64,000 nucleotides of DNA from an uncultured Myxococcales bacterium (GTDB lineage: Bacteria > Myxococcota > Myxococcia > Myxococcales > Myxococcaceae). The stretch spans positions 124,001 through 188,000 of the forward strand of contig CALJKW010000076.1 in assembly GCA_937980205.1 (NCBI GenBank). The letters run 5' to 3'. The position numbers and the translations under genes were made by a program. Position 1 is the first letter of the stretch; every line of letters begins with the position of its first letter. Positions 10,566-19,300 of the stretch are shown here, in pieces. The notes below the pieces were generated by a model. The model saw only the letters and a program-made list of their open reading frames with translations. It was not told the origin of the DNA and did no database searches.

Positions 10566-11270
10566 TCACCCGAGCAGACCGTCCAGGTGCCGGATTACAC
10601 TCAAGGCCGCCAGCGCGGCGGTCTCCGTGCGCAGCACCAGGCGGCCCAGCGACACGCGCTGCGCGCCCCGGGAGTCCAGCAGCGCCCGCTCGGTGTCGGA
10701 CAACCCGCCCTCGGGTCCCACCACCAGCGCGATCGGCGCGTCGGGCCCGAGCGCGCGGACCGCGGCGGAGAGCATCAGCGCCTGCTCTTCCTCGTCGAGG
10801 ACGAGCAGGCGCGCCTGGAGCTCGAGCGCGGCGGCGAGCTTCACCGGCGCGCGCACCTGCATCACGTCGCTGCGCCCGCACTGGCGCGCCGCCTCGTCGG
10901 CGATCTTCTGCCAGCGCGCCTGCTTCTTCGCGTCGCCGTCCGAGCTCTTCACCACCGACCGCTCGCAGAAGACGGGGGCGACGGAGGTGGCCCACAGCTC
11001 CGAGGCCTTCTGCACCACGAGCTCGAGCTTGTCGGCCTTCGGCATGCCCTGCAGCACGTGCACCTCGCGCACGCGCGGCGCCGACGTGGACGCCGAGAGC
11101 TCGAGCTCTGCTTCCGACTTCACGCGCGCGGCGTACGAACGGCCCCGGCCGTCGAACACCTCGAGGGCGTCGCCGACCGCGAGGCGGTGCACGTGGAAGA
11201 GGTAGTGGCGCGCGGCGTCGGGCAACGTCAGCGTGCCCTCTTTGGCGTCGCGCTGCAGCAGCCGGATCAT
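10566..11270 (-). CDS. rsmE: 16S rRNA (uracil-1498-N3)-methyltransferase RsmE
   Basis: A 234-residue cytoplasmic rRNA methyltransferase starting at MIRLLQRD, the normal length for RsmE. The N-terminal PUA-like part (HYLFHVHRLAVGDALEVFDG) precedes a SPOUT-type SAM-binding knot with the family motifs KADKLELVVQKASEL, VVGPEGGLSDTE and SLGRLVLRTETA. RsmE methylates N3 of U1498 in 16S rRNA of assembled 30S subunits. The start codon overlaps the prmA stop (ATGA, 4 bp), indicating translational coupling; prmA-rsmE adjacency is common in bacteria. Confidence 0.96.
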   Translation of the reverse strand: MIRLLQRDAKEGTLTLPDAARHYLFHVHRLAVGDALEVFDGRGRSYAARVKSEAELELSASTSAPRVREVHVLQGMPKADKLELVVQKASELWATSVAPVFCERSVVKSSDGDAKKQARWQKIADEAARQCGRSDVMQVRAPVKLAAALELQARLLVLDEEEQALMLSAAVRALGPDAPIALVVGPEGGLSDTERALLDSRGAQRVSLGRLVLRTETAALAALSVIRHLDGLLG

Positions 11271-12127
11271 CGCCGCTCGAAGTCGAGGCGCGCCCACTCG
11301 CCCTGCACCACGGGCTCGAGCGGAGTGAGGCCGCGCTTCACGTACGCCTGGGTGACGCCTTCGGCCTGGTGCGTGAGGACGCCGGCGAGCACGAGGCGCT
11401 TGCCGACCTTCGGGACGATGAGGTGCGCCAGCTCGGTGAGCGTGTTCGCGAGGATGTTCGCGACCACGAGATCGAAGGTGCCGGAGATCTTGTTCAGGCT
11501 CTTCGTCGAGATCTCGATGCCCTGGAGGTCGTTCTCCTCCGCTGCTTCCTTCGCGAGCTGCACGCTGGTGGCGTCGTTGTCGATGGCGACCACGCGCGAG
11601 GCGCCGAGCTTCTTCGCGGCGAAGGCGAGCACTCCGGTGCCGGTGCCGACGTCGAGCACGCTGGCGCCGGCGTGGGCGGCCATGAACATGTCGACGGCGG
11701 AGAGGCAGAGCGAGGTCGTCGGGTGATCTCCGGTGCCGAACGCCATCTTCGGCTCGATGACGATGCGCTGCAGGTGCGGGGGCGCCTTCTCGACGTCCCA
11801 CGGCGGGCCGACCCAGAGGCGGCCGACCTGCACGCTCTTGATGCGCGTGCGCCACTCGGTCGACCAGTCCTTCTCCTCGACCTTGTCGATGGCGGTGCGC
11901 GAGCCGGCGACGGCCTTCTCGAGCTCCTTCTGCGCCTTCGTCGCGGCGACCTTGCCGTCGAAGTACGCGACGATGATCGCCTGGCCGGACGCGGGCGCGC
12001 GGACTCCGGGCATTCCTCCGGGGCCATCGCGGACCTCGAGGCCGCTCGCTCCGGCGTCGTGGAGCACGCTCTCGGCGTGCTCGAGCTGTTCGTGCTTCAC
12101 GTCCGCGGTCAGTGAGAACCAGGCCAC
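11267..12127 (-). CDS. prmA: Ribosomal protein L11 methyltransferase PrmA
   Basis: A 286-residue SAM-dependent methyltransferase that trimethylates ribosomal protein L11. The motif I loop is DVGTGTGVLAFAAKKLG, preceded by the substrate-side motif FGTGDHPTT and followed by VVANILANTL, all hallmarks of PrmA. I chose the GTG at 12127 (VAWFSLTADV), which gives a typical PrmA N-terminus; a longer reading upstream from 12214 would add an unconvincing basic stretch. It heads a four-gene operon with rsmE, the RDD protein and the MshEN/HEAT protein and is divergent from the kinase gene at 12213, with an 85-bp shared control region. Confidence 0.95.
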   Translation of the reverse strand: MAWFSLTADVKHEQLEHAESVLHDAGASGLEVRDGPGGMPGVRAPASGQAIIVAYFDGKVAATKAQKELEKAVAGSRTAIDKVEEKDWSTEWRTRIKSVQVGRLWVGPPWDVEKAPPHLQRIVIEPKMAFGTGDHPTTSLCLSAVDMFMAAHAGASVLDVGTGTGVLAFAAKKLGASRVVAIDNDATSVQLAKEAAEENDLQGIEISTKSLNKISGTFDLVVANILANTLTELAHLIVPKVGKRLVLAGVLTHQAEGVTQAYVKRGLTPLEPVVQGEWARLDFERR

Positions 12128-12198
12128 GTGCGGAACGGTAGATCGCGATCTCCCACATCGCCAGACATTGGCTTCCTGTCGCGGCGCATCGAGCCTGT

Positions 12199-12204
12199 TA
12201 CCGT
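12199..12204 (+). promoter_or_regulatory. Candidate -10 box for a leaderless kinase mRNA
   Basis: TACCGT fits the TAnnnT -10 consensus and lies 8 nt before the ATG at 12213, with no Shine-Dalgarno between. Transcription would then begin at or next to the start codon. The downstream context (TACCGTTTCGGACCATG) resembles that of the lipoprotein at 14133. No convincing -35 is seen. Confidence 0.35.
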
Positions 12205-12212
12205 TTCGGACC

Positions 12213-14114
12213 ATGGACCCAGGAAATGCTCCGACGCTCCAGTCGGGGCCCGCGACGCTGCGGGCGCCCGCCTCCGAGCTCCCCGGCCCTCAGCTCGAAG
12301 ACCTCGTCCGCCTCGACCGCTACACCGCCGGCCCGCTGATCGGCAAAGGCGGCATGGGAGAGGTCCGCGACTGTCACGACGTCCGCTTGAACCGGCACAT
12401 CGCGCTGAAGACCGCGACGACGCGCAACAAGCTGGAGCTCGAGCGGTTCGTGCGCGAGGCGCAGGTGCAGGGCCAGCTCGAGCACCCGAGCATCGTGCCG
12501 GTGTACGAGCTCGGCGTCGGCGCCGACGGAGCGCCGTACTTCGCGATGAAGCGCGTCCGCGGCGACTCGCTGTTCGACGTGCTCACGCGCCTGGCCAGCG
12601 GCGACCCCGACGCGAAGGCGCGCTACCCGCGCCGCAAGCTGCTGCAGGCGTTTCAGTCGGTCTGCCAGGCCGTCGACTACGCGCACGTGAACGGGTGGAT
12701 CCACCGCGACCTCAAGCCCGCGAACATCATGATCGGCGACTTCGGCGAGGTGTACGTCCTCGACTGGGGGCTCGCCCGCCGCGTCGACGCGAAGGACGAA
12801 GAGACCGCCGGCGGCACGCTCGCGCTGCAGCCCATCGGCCTCACCACGCCGGGCTCGCTGATGGGCACGCCGGGCTACATGAGCCCCGAGCAGGTGCTCG
12901 GCCAGCCGGCCGACAAGCGCAGCGACGTCTACGCGCTCGGCGCGATCCTGTTCGAGGTGCTCACGCAGCAGATGCTCGCGAAGGGCAGCACCACGATGGA
13001 GCTGTTGCTCAACACGCGCGACGGCTGCGATGCCCGCGCGCGCATGCGGGCCCCGAGCGCCGACGTGCCGCCGGAGCTCGAGGCCATCTGCTTGAAGGCG
13101 ACGTCGAGAGACCCGTCGGCCCGCTTCTCGAACGTCCGCGAGCTGCACGACGCCGTCGACCGCGTGCTCGCCGGCGAGCGCGACCTCGAGCTGCGCGCCA
13201 GCCTCGCGAAGGAGCACGCCGAGGCGGCGAAGAAGGCGCGCGAGCTGGCGGCCAGCGACCCGTCGAACGAGCTCGAGCACCGCAAGACCGCGCTGCGCGA
13301 GGTCGGCCTGTCGCTCGCGCTCGACCCGACGTACCGCCCCGCGATGGACCTGCTCGTCGAGCTGATGGCCTCGCCCCCGAAGACGACTCCGCCGGAGACG
13401 AAGACCGAGCTCGAGGAGATCGAGTCGGCGGCGGTTCGCTCGGCGTCGCGCAGCTCGTTCGGCGCCTTCCTCACCGTGGCCATCGGCCTCGCCGCGCTGA
13501 TGTCGATGCACCCGAACGGGTACGTCGTCGCGAGCTGCGCGCTGTTCCTGCTCGCGGCGATGGCGGCGTTCCGCAACGGCTTCATGGTGCGAAGGCCGAG
13601 CAGCCTGACCGCGGTGCCCGCGCTGGTGATCAGCAACGTGGCCATCGCGAGCCTGTTCTTCCTCGACGGGCCGTTCACGATTCTCCCGGCGTTCGCGGCG
13701 GTGAACACCCTCTCGTTCCGCATCGCCCTCGGCGTGCGCTGGCGCAGGCTCGTCGTCGGGCTCGGCCTCGCGACGGTGGCGCTGCCGATCCTGCTCTCGG
13801 CCTCCGGCGTGCTGCCCGAGAGCTTCCGCTACGTGGGAGACAGCCTCGTGCTCGTGCCCGTCGGCCTCGCGTTTTCGGCGAAGCACACGACGTGGGTGCT
13901 GCTGTTCGGGTTCCTCGGCACCATCGGCATCGCCTCGCTCGTCGTCGGTCGCATCGTGCAGAGCAACCACCAGCTCGCGCGCTCGCGCGCGATGCAGGCG
14001 TGGAACCTCGCGCAGCTGCTGCCGCCCGAGGCCTCGGCGAAGAAGGTGATCGACACCACCGTCGAGCCGATGTGCGTGGTCGGGCGCATGCACGAAGCGC
14101 TGCACGGCCGCTGA
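12213..14114 (+). CDS. Ser/Thr protein kinase with polytopic membrane C-terminus
   Basis: A 633-residue kinase. The kinase domain (residues about 37-325) has the Gly loop IGKGGMGEV, the Lys in IALKTAT, catalytic Asp166 in HRDLKPANIM, the metal motif as DWGLA rather than DFG, and GTPGYMSPEQV in the activation segment. DWG variants are seen in active bacterial kinases, so activity is likely. Residues about 325-400 are a charged helical linker; about 410-600 hold roughly six hydrophobic segments (FLTVAIGLAALMSM onward), so the kinase is anchored by a multi-pass membrane region instead of the usual single helix, and no extracellular sensor domain is obvious. Start chosen at MDPGNAP because the longer frame upstream runs antisense through prmA. 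It is followed 18 bp later by a lipoprotein gene. Confidence 0.92.
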   Translation: MDPGNAPTLQSGPATLRAPASELPGPQLEDLVRLDRYTAGPLIGKGGMGEVRDCHDVRLNRHIALKTATTRNKLELERFVREAQVQGQLEHPSIVPVYELGVGADGAPYFAMKRVRGDSLFDVLTRLASGDPDAKARYPRRKLLQAFQSVCQAVDYAHVNGWIHRDLKPANIMIGDFGEVYVLDWGLARRVDAKDEETAGGTLALQPIGLTTPGSLMGTPGYMSPEQVLGQPADKRSDVYALGAILFEVLTQQMLAKGSTTMELLLNTRDGCDARARMRAPSADVPPELEAICLKATSRDPSARFSNVRELHDAVDRVLAGERDLELRASLAKEHAEAAKKARELAASDPSNELEHRKTALREVGLSLALDPTYRPAMDLLVELMASPPKTTPPETKTELEEIESAAVRSASRSSFGAFLTVAIGLAALMSMHPNGYVVASCALFLLAAMAAFRNGFMVRRPSSLTAVPALVISNVAIASLFFLDGPFTILPAFAAVNTLSFRIALGVRWRRLVVGLGLATVALPILLSASGVLPESFRYVGDSLVLVPVGLAFSAKHTTWVLLFGFLGTIGIASLVVGRIVQSNHQLARSRAMQAWNLAQLLPPEASAKKVIDTTVEPMCVVGRMHEALHGR

Positions 14115-14119
14115 TCGAG

Positions 14120-14125
14120 TACGTT
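14120..14125 (+). promoter_or_regulatory. Candidate -10 box for a leaderless lipoprotein mRNA
   Basis: TACGTT lies 7 nt before the ATG at 14133 in the 18-bp gap after the kinase stop, with no ribosome-binding site. The stretch TACGTTTCGCCCCATG closely resembles the one before the kinase ATG at 12213. Confidence 0.3.
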
Positions 14126-14132
14126 TCGCCCC

Positions 14133-15026
14133 ATGCGAAAGCTCTGCTTGGCGGCGGTGATCGCAGTGCTCACGGCGTGCGGGACTCCGGGCAACGGTGG
14201 AACCGGAGGCGGCTCGGGCAGCACCGGCGGCGGCTCGGGGACGGGAGGCTCGTCCGGCACCGGCGGCGGCACGAGCGGCACCGGCGGCGGCGACGCCACG
14301 GGCGGCGGAACGGCCGGCACCGGCGGCGGCACGAGCGGCACCGGCGGCGGCACGGCGGGGACCGGCGGCGGCACGGGCGGAGCGGGCGGCACCGGCGGTG
14401 GCACGGCGACCATGACGTGGGTCGGCGCCGACGGCGGCATCTCGAGCCGCATGAGCTTCTTCACCACCAGCCGCGGAATGGGGCAGGGCGGAGACCTGCG
14501 CGGCGACGCCGGCACGGGCCTCGGCGGCGCCGATCGGTTCTGCGCCCAGCTCGCGGCCGCGGTCGACCCCGTCTTCGCCGGTCGCACCTGGCGCGCGTAC
14601 CTGAGCACCTCGACGGTGAACGCGCGCGACCGCATCGGCAACGGGCCGTGGCGCAACGCGAAGGACGTCATCATCGCGAACGACGTCACGCACCTGCACG
14701 ACGGCGCCGGCAACAACCTGCTCAGCGGGAGCACGAACCTCGACGAGACCGGCAACATCGTCCGGTTCGTGAACCCCGGCAACGTGCACGACATCCTCAC
14801 CGGCACGACCGCCGGCGGCATGGCAGATGACGACACGTGCAACGACTGGACGGCGAACAGCGCCGCGTTCCAGGCGCGCGTCGGGCACTCGAACCGCGAC
14901 GGCGGCGGAGCAGCGCCGACGTCGTGGAACTCCGCTCACGACAACCAGAGCTGCGCGCAGACCGGCACCCCGAACATCACCGCCGGCGGTGGGCGCGGCT
15001 CGTTCTACTGCTTCGAGGCCAACTGA
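14133..15026 (+). CDS. Gly-repeat lipoprotein with DUF1554-like C-terminal domain
   Basis: A 297-residue lipoprotein: signal MRKLCLAAVIAVLTACG with lipobox LTAC, lipidated Cys16. Residues about 20-92 are a Gly/Thr/Ser linker (GTGGGTSGTGGG). The C-terminal part (about 95-297) starts SRMSFFTTSRGMGQGGDL and contains ADRFCAQLAAAV, TWRAYLSTSTVNARDRIG and GPW, the arrangement of the DUF1554 domain of bacterial surface lipoproteins, with Cys pairs that could form disulfides. Role unknown; probably displayed on the outer membrane. Could be co-expressed with the kinase just upstream, although a separate promoter is possible. Confidence 0.85.
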   Translation: MRKLCLAAVIAVLTACGTPGNGGTGGGSGSTGGGSGTGGSSGTGGGTSGTGGGDATGGGTAGTGGGTSGTGGGTAGTGGGTGGAGGTGGGTATMTWVGADGGISSRMSFFTTSRGMGQGGDLRGDAGTGLGGADRFCAQLAAAVDPVFAGRTWRAYLSTSTVNARDRIGNGPWRNAKDVIIANDVTHLHDGAGNNLLSGSTNLDETGNIVRFVNPGNVHDILTGTTAGGMADDDTCNDWTANSAAFQARVGHSNRDGGGAAPTSWNSAHDNQSCAQTGTPNITAGGGRGSFYCFEAN

Positions 15027-15057
15027 AGCCGGCGAGGCGGCGCCAGGACAACAGACC

Positions 15058-16356
15058 TCACTCGACCTGCAGCGGCTGACCCGAGCTGATCCTCAACGAC
15101 AGCCGCGCCGACGCCAGCTCGGTGCGCGCCTGAATCTGGGCCACCTCGGAGCTGAACAGATCGCGCTCGGCCTGAATGACGTCGATCTGCGTCGCGGCGC
15201 CGGCGGCATAACGGTCGCGGGCCACCTGCGCCGCGCGCTGGGCCGCCTCGAGCTGGGCCTTCGCGGCGTCGAGCTTGTGCAGCGCGGCGTTCCACCGCTG
15301 CCAGTCGGAGTGAATCTGATCTCGCGCCACGATGCGCGCGCGCTCGGCGCCGATCGCCGCGGTGCTCTCGTTCGCGGCCGCGACGCCCATGCCCATGAAC
15401 GTCGGCGCATCGAGCCTCCACTGCAGCACGATGCCGGCGTTGTAGACGTTCGGCTGGCCCTGGAAGCCCGTCGCGTTCGTCACGCGCTCGGTGAACTGCG
15501 CGCCGACCGTCGGCAGCACCGCGAGCCGCTGCGCCGTCGCGAGCTTGCCCGCGGCCTCGGCGTCGCGATCGGCCGCCTGGACCTGCGGCAGCGCGTCGAC
15601 GTTCTTCTCGAGCTCCTCGAACGGAGCCTCCTGGTGGACGTCGTCGGACGGCAGCGCTGCGGTGTCGCCGGGGTCCAGGCCGCTCAGCGTGCGCAGCGTG
15701 CGCCGCGACGTGGCGACGAGCGACTCGGTGTCGGCGACCACCTGGCGGTTGCGCTGCGCCTCGGCGCGCGCGCGCAGCATCTCGAGCTCGGTGGCGGCGC
15801 CGGCCTTCGCGCGAATCTCCTGCAGCTCGGCCTGCGCGTCGGCGACCTTCGTCGAGCGCTTCGCCGACTCGCGCACCGCGAGCGCCGCCGCATAGCCGTA
15901 CCAGGCCGAGATGACCTGGCGGCGGACGAGATCGCGCGTGTACTCCTCGCGCCGCACCGCCGCGTCAGAGCCCGCCGCGCCCGCCATCGCCCGGAACCAG
16001 CGGCCGGTGTCGATGAGCGGCAGGTCGAAGCGGAACGTCGCGTCGAGCTGGTTCTTCGGAATGATGACCAGCCTGCGCGTCACCGCCTTACCGTCGGGGC
16101 CGATCACCGGCATGCTGTTCTCGTCGAACACGGGCTGGTCGAACTCGGCCGGGTACTGGTTGTTGGTCCACGCGGCCTGCGTGGTCAGCGACGGCAGGAG
16201 GGCCGTCCACGCCTGCCGGTACTCGGCGGCGGCGCGCTCCCGCGCCTCGGCCGAGATGCGCCGGTCGAGGTTGTTCTGATCGGCCGCGTCGAGCAGCTCC
16301 TTCAGCGTGGCCCCTTGAGCCGTCGACGCCACGAACAGCAGCAGTGCGGTCTTCAC
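15058..16356 (-). CDS. TolC-family outer-membrane efflux protein
   Basis: A 432-residue outer-membrane factor with signal peptide (VKTALLLFVASTAQG, cleavage after about residue 17) and the TolC pattern of two long helical hairpins with internal repeat (EARERAAAEYRQAW and ERARIVARDQI... AQLEAAQRAAQVARDRYAAG). It ends with the second helical repeat and a short tail. GTG start at 16356 overlaps the RND gene stop (GTGA, 4 bp). Last gene of the tetR-MFP-RND-TolC operon, so it supplies the outer-membrane exit duct. Confidence 0.92.
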   Translation of the reverse strand: MKTALLLFVASTAQGATLKELLDAADQNNLDRRISAEARERAAAEYRQAWTALLPSLTTQAAWTNNQYPAEFDQPVFDENSMPVIGPDGKAVTRRLVIIPKNQLDATFRFDLPLIDTGRWFRAMAGAAGSDAAVRREEYTRDLVRRQVISAWYGYAAALAVRESAKRSTKVADAQAELQEIRAKAGAATELEMLRARAEAQRNRQVVADTESLVATSRRTLRTLSGLDPGDTAALPSDDVHQEAPFEELEKNVDALPQVQAADRDAEAAGKLATAQRLAVLPTVGAQFTERVTNATGFQGQPNVYNAGIVLQWRLDAPTFMGMGVAAANESTAAIGAERARIVARDQIHSDWQRWNAALHKLDAAKAQLEAAQRAAQVARDRYAAGAATQIDVIQAERDLFSSEVAQIQARTELASARLSLRISSGQPLQVE

Positions 16357-19300
16357 TTGCCCACCTCCGCCGCGCTGCCGGCCGGTGCAGTCGGCGGCGT
16401 CGCGTGCGCGGCCACCATCACCGGCGCCCGCCGCTCGCCGCGCTGCTGGAACCTGCGCCGGAACGTGATGGAGAGGTGGTCGAGCCACGAGTACGCGACC
16501 GGCACCGCGAGCAGCGTGAGCAGCAGCGAGAGCACCTGGCCGCCGACCACGACGCCGGCGGTGGCCCGGTTGAAGCCGGCGCCGATGCCCTGCGCGGTGA
16601 CGAGCGGGATCATGCCGGCGACGAACGCGAACGTCGTCATCAGAATCGGGCGCAGGCGGTCTTTGTTGCCCTGCAGAATCGCCTTGAGGCGCAGCTCGTC
16701 GTCGAGCGCACGCCACAGCGGGTCGTGCAGGTTTCCCGGGTCGCGGCGGTTCGGCGGAATCACCCACTGCGCCACGAGCGGCAGGGTCATGAACAGCATG
16801 CCGAGGTACGTGAGGATCGTGTACCAGATCGGCTGGCCCTTCTTGCTCTTCGCGACCGCGCGATCGACCGCGTCGGCGGTGAGCAGGCCGGCGAGCTCTT
16901 CCTTGAGCGCGCGCCTGAGCTCGGCCTCCGGCAGGGTTCGGTCGACCTTCGCGTACGCGGCGGCGAGCTTCGGCTGCCACTCGTCGCGCAGCTGATCCGT
17001 GTGCGCGACCTGGAGGATGCCGTTCTTCTTCACGACTCCGAAGAGCACGAAGATGCCGAGGAACGAGTAGAGGTCGAGCGCCTGCCCGAAGATGATCACC
17101 GAGGCGATCGCGAACGGCAGCGTCAGCGGCAGCGAGACGAGGATCGTGATGGGGTGCAGCCACGACTCGAACTGCGCCGCGAGGATCAGGTACATGAACA
17201 GCATCGACGCGAGCAGGCCGAGGATGAACGAGATGCCGGTCTCCTTCATCAGCTTCGTCTGACCCTGCGGCTTGATGCTGAAGCCCGGCGGCAGCTTCTG
17301 GTCCTGCATGATCTTGAGGATCTGCTCACCGATCTCGCCTTCGCTCGCCCCCGGGCCGGCGTTGGCCATGATCACGAGCTGACGCTCACGCTGATAGCGG
17401 GAGATCGTCGACAGGCTCTCGTCGCGGCCCACCTTCACCACGTCGGCGAGGCTCACCATGCCCAGCTTCCGAGAAGGCACGTTGATGAGCTGCAGCATGT
17501 CTTCATCGGTGCGGTAGTCCTGCGCGGCCCGCATGCGGATGTCGTACTGCTCGCCGTTCTCCTCGTAGGCCGAGACCTTCTGGCCGGCGATGAGCAGCTG
17601 CAGCGCCTGGGCGATGTCGCTGACCTGCACTCCGAGGTCGGCGGCGCGCGCGCGGTCGATGTTCACCGTGATCTCCGGCTTGCCGGTGACGAGCGACGAG
17701 TCGACGTCGACCGCTCCGGGCAGCGCCTTCACCTTGGGGATGATCTCGTTCGTCGCCTTCTCGAGCAGCTCGAGGTCCGGGCCCGCGAGGATGTACTGGA
17801 TGCGCTGGGTCGCCTGGCCGTTTCCGAACTCGTTCACGTCGGCGATGGTGACGCGCAGGTCCTTCGGCAGCGCCGGCAGCACCTGCGTGCGCACGTAGTC
17901 TTTGATCTCGCTCTGCGTGCGCTTGCGCTTGTCCGGGTCGACGAGCTTCACGTAGATGCGCGCCTGGTTCGGAGTCTTCGCGGCGTCGTCTCCGACGGTG
18001 AGCATCGTCGCGGTGACCTCGGGCACCTCGCGGATGATGCGCGCGACGCGGGCCCCGATGAGCTCGCTCGACGCGACGCTGCGCCCTTCCGGCAGGCGCA
18101 CCACGACCTCGAACTGCGCGCGGTCGTCGACGGGCAGGAAGCCCTTGCGCGCCTTGCCCGCCATCGGGACCATCGACACGATCGCGAGGATCGAGGCGAT
18201 CACCACGATCCACCGGTGGCGCATGATGAACGCGAGCACGCGGCCGTAGAGGTTCTCGACCGGCCGGTAGCCGACGTCGACGATGCGCTCGAGCAGCGAC
18301 CGCGAGTGGTCTCCGGCGGCCTTCTGCTTGAGCCACTTCGAGGCCAGCATCGGGGTCAGCGTGAACGACACGAACAGCGACACCGCGATGGAGAACGACA
18401 TCGTGATGCCGAAGCTCGAGAGGAAGCGGCCGGGGATGCCGGCCACGAAGGCGATGGGCAGGAACACCGCGATGAGCGACAGCGTCGTCGCGAGCACCGC
18501 GGTGCCGATCTCTTTCGTGCCTTCGATCGCGGCGGTCTGTGGGTCGACCCCCTTCTCTTCGACGTGCTTGAAGATGATCTCGAGCACGACGATGGCGTCG
18601 TCGATCACGATGCCTACCGCCAGGGCCAGCGCCAGCAGCGTGATGCTGTTGAGCGTGTAGCCCATCATCTTCATCAGCGCGAACGTGCCGATGATCGACG
18701 TCGGAATCGCGATGGCCGCGATCACCGTCGAGCGCACGTTGCCGAGGAAGACGAGGACGATGAGCGCGGCGAGCAGCGCGCCGACCACGAGGTGCTCGAC
18801 GACCGCCTTGGTGCCGGTGCGCACCACCGCCGAGCCGTCGCGCTGCACGTCGAGCGAGTAGCCCGGCGGCAGCTCTTGCTGCAGCTCCGAGAGGCGCGCG
18901 CGCACCGCGTCGACGACCGCGACCGTGTTCGTGCCCGACTGCTTGCGCAGCGCCAGCAGCACCGTCGGAGCGCCGTTCCACTGCGCGCTCGTCTCGACGT
19001 CCGCCACCGTGTCCCTCACGTCCGCGAGCTCGTCGAGGCGCACGGCGCGGCCGTTCTGCTCGCGAATGACGATGCTCCTGAGCTCGTCGACCGACGCGAC
19101 GCGGCCCTTCACCTTCACGGTGAGGAAGTCGCGGCTCGTGTCGACGCGGCCACCCGGCAGCGTCATGTTCTGCGCGCCGATGACCGCGGCGACTTCGGTG
19201 GGCGGAATGCCGAGCGCCTTCAGCTTCACCGGGTCGACCTGCACGTCGATCTGCCGCTTGCGGCCGCCGATGAGCACGACCTGGCCGACGCCGCTGATCG

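Noticed and set aside
7118..12115. Very long plus-strand open frame across four leftward genes
   Set aside because: It is antisense to prmA, rsmE, the RDD and the MshEN genes. Its product is Arg/Ala/Gly-rich low complexity, which is the expected shadow of GC-rich coding DNA.
12198..14939. Long minus-strand open frame opposite the kinase and lipoprotein genes
   Set aside because: Arg/Ala-rich shadow; the plus strand has intact kinase motifs.
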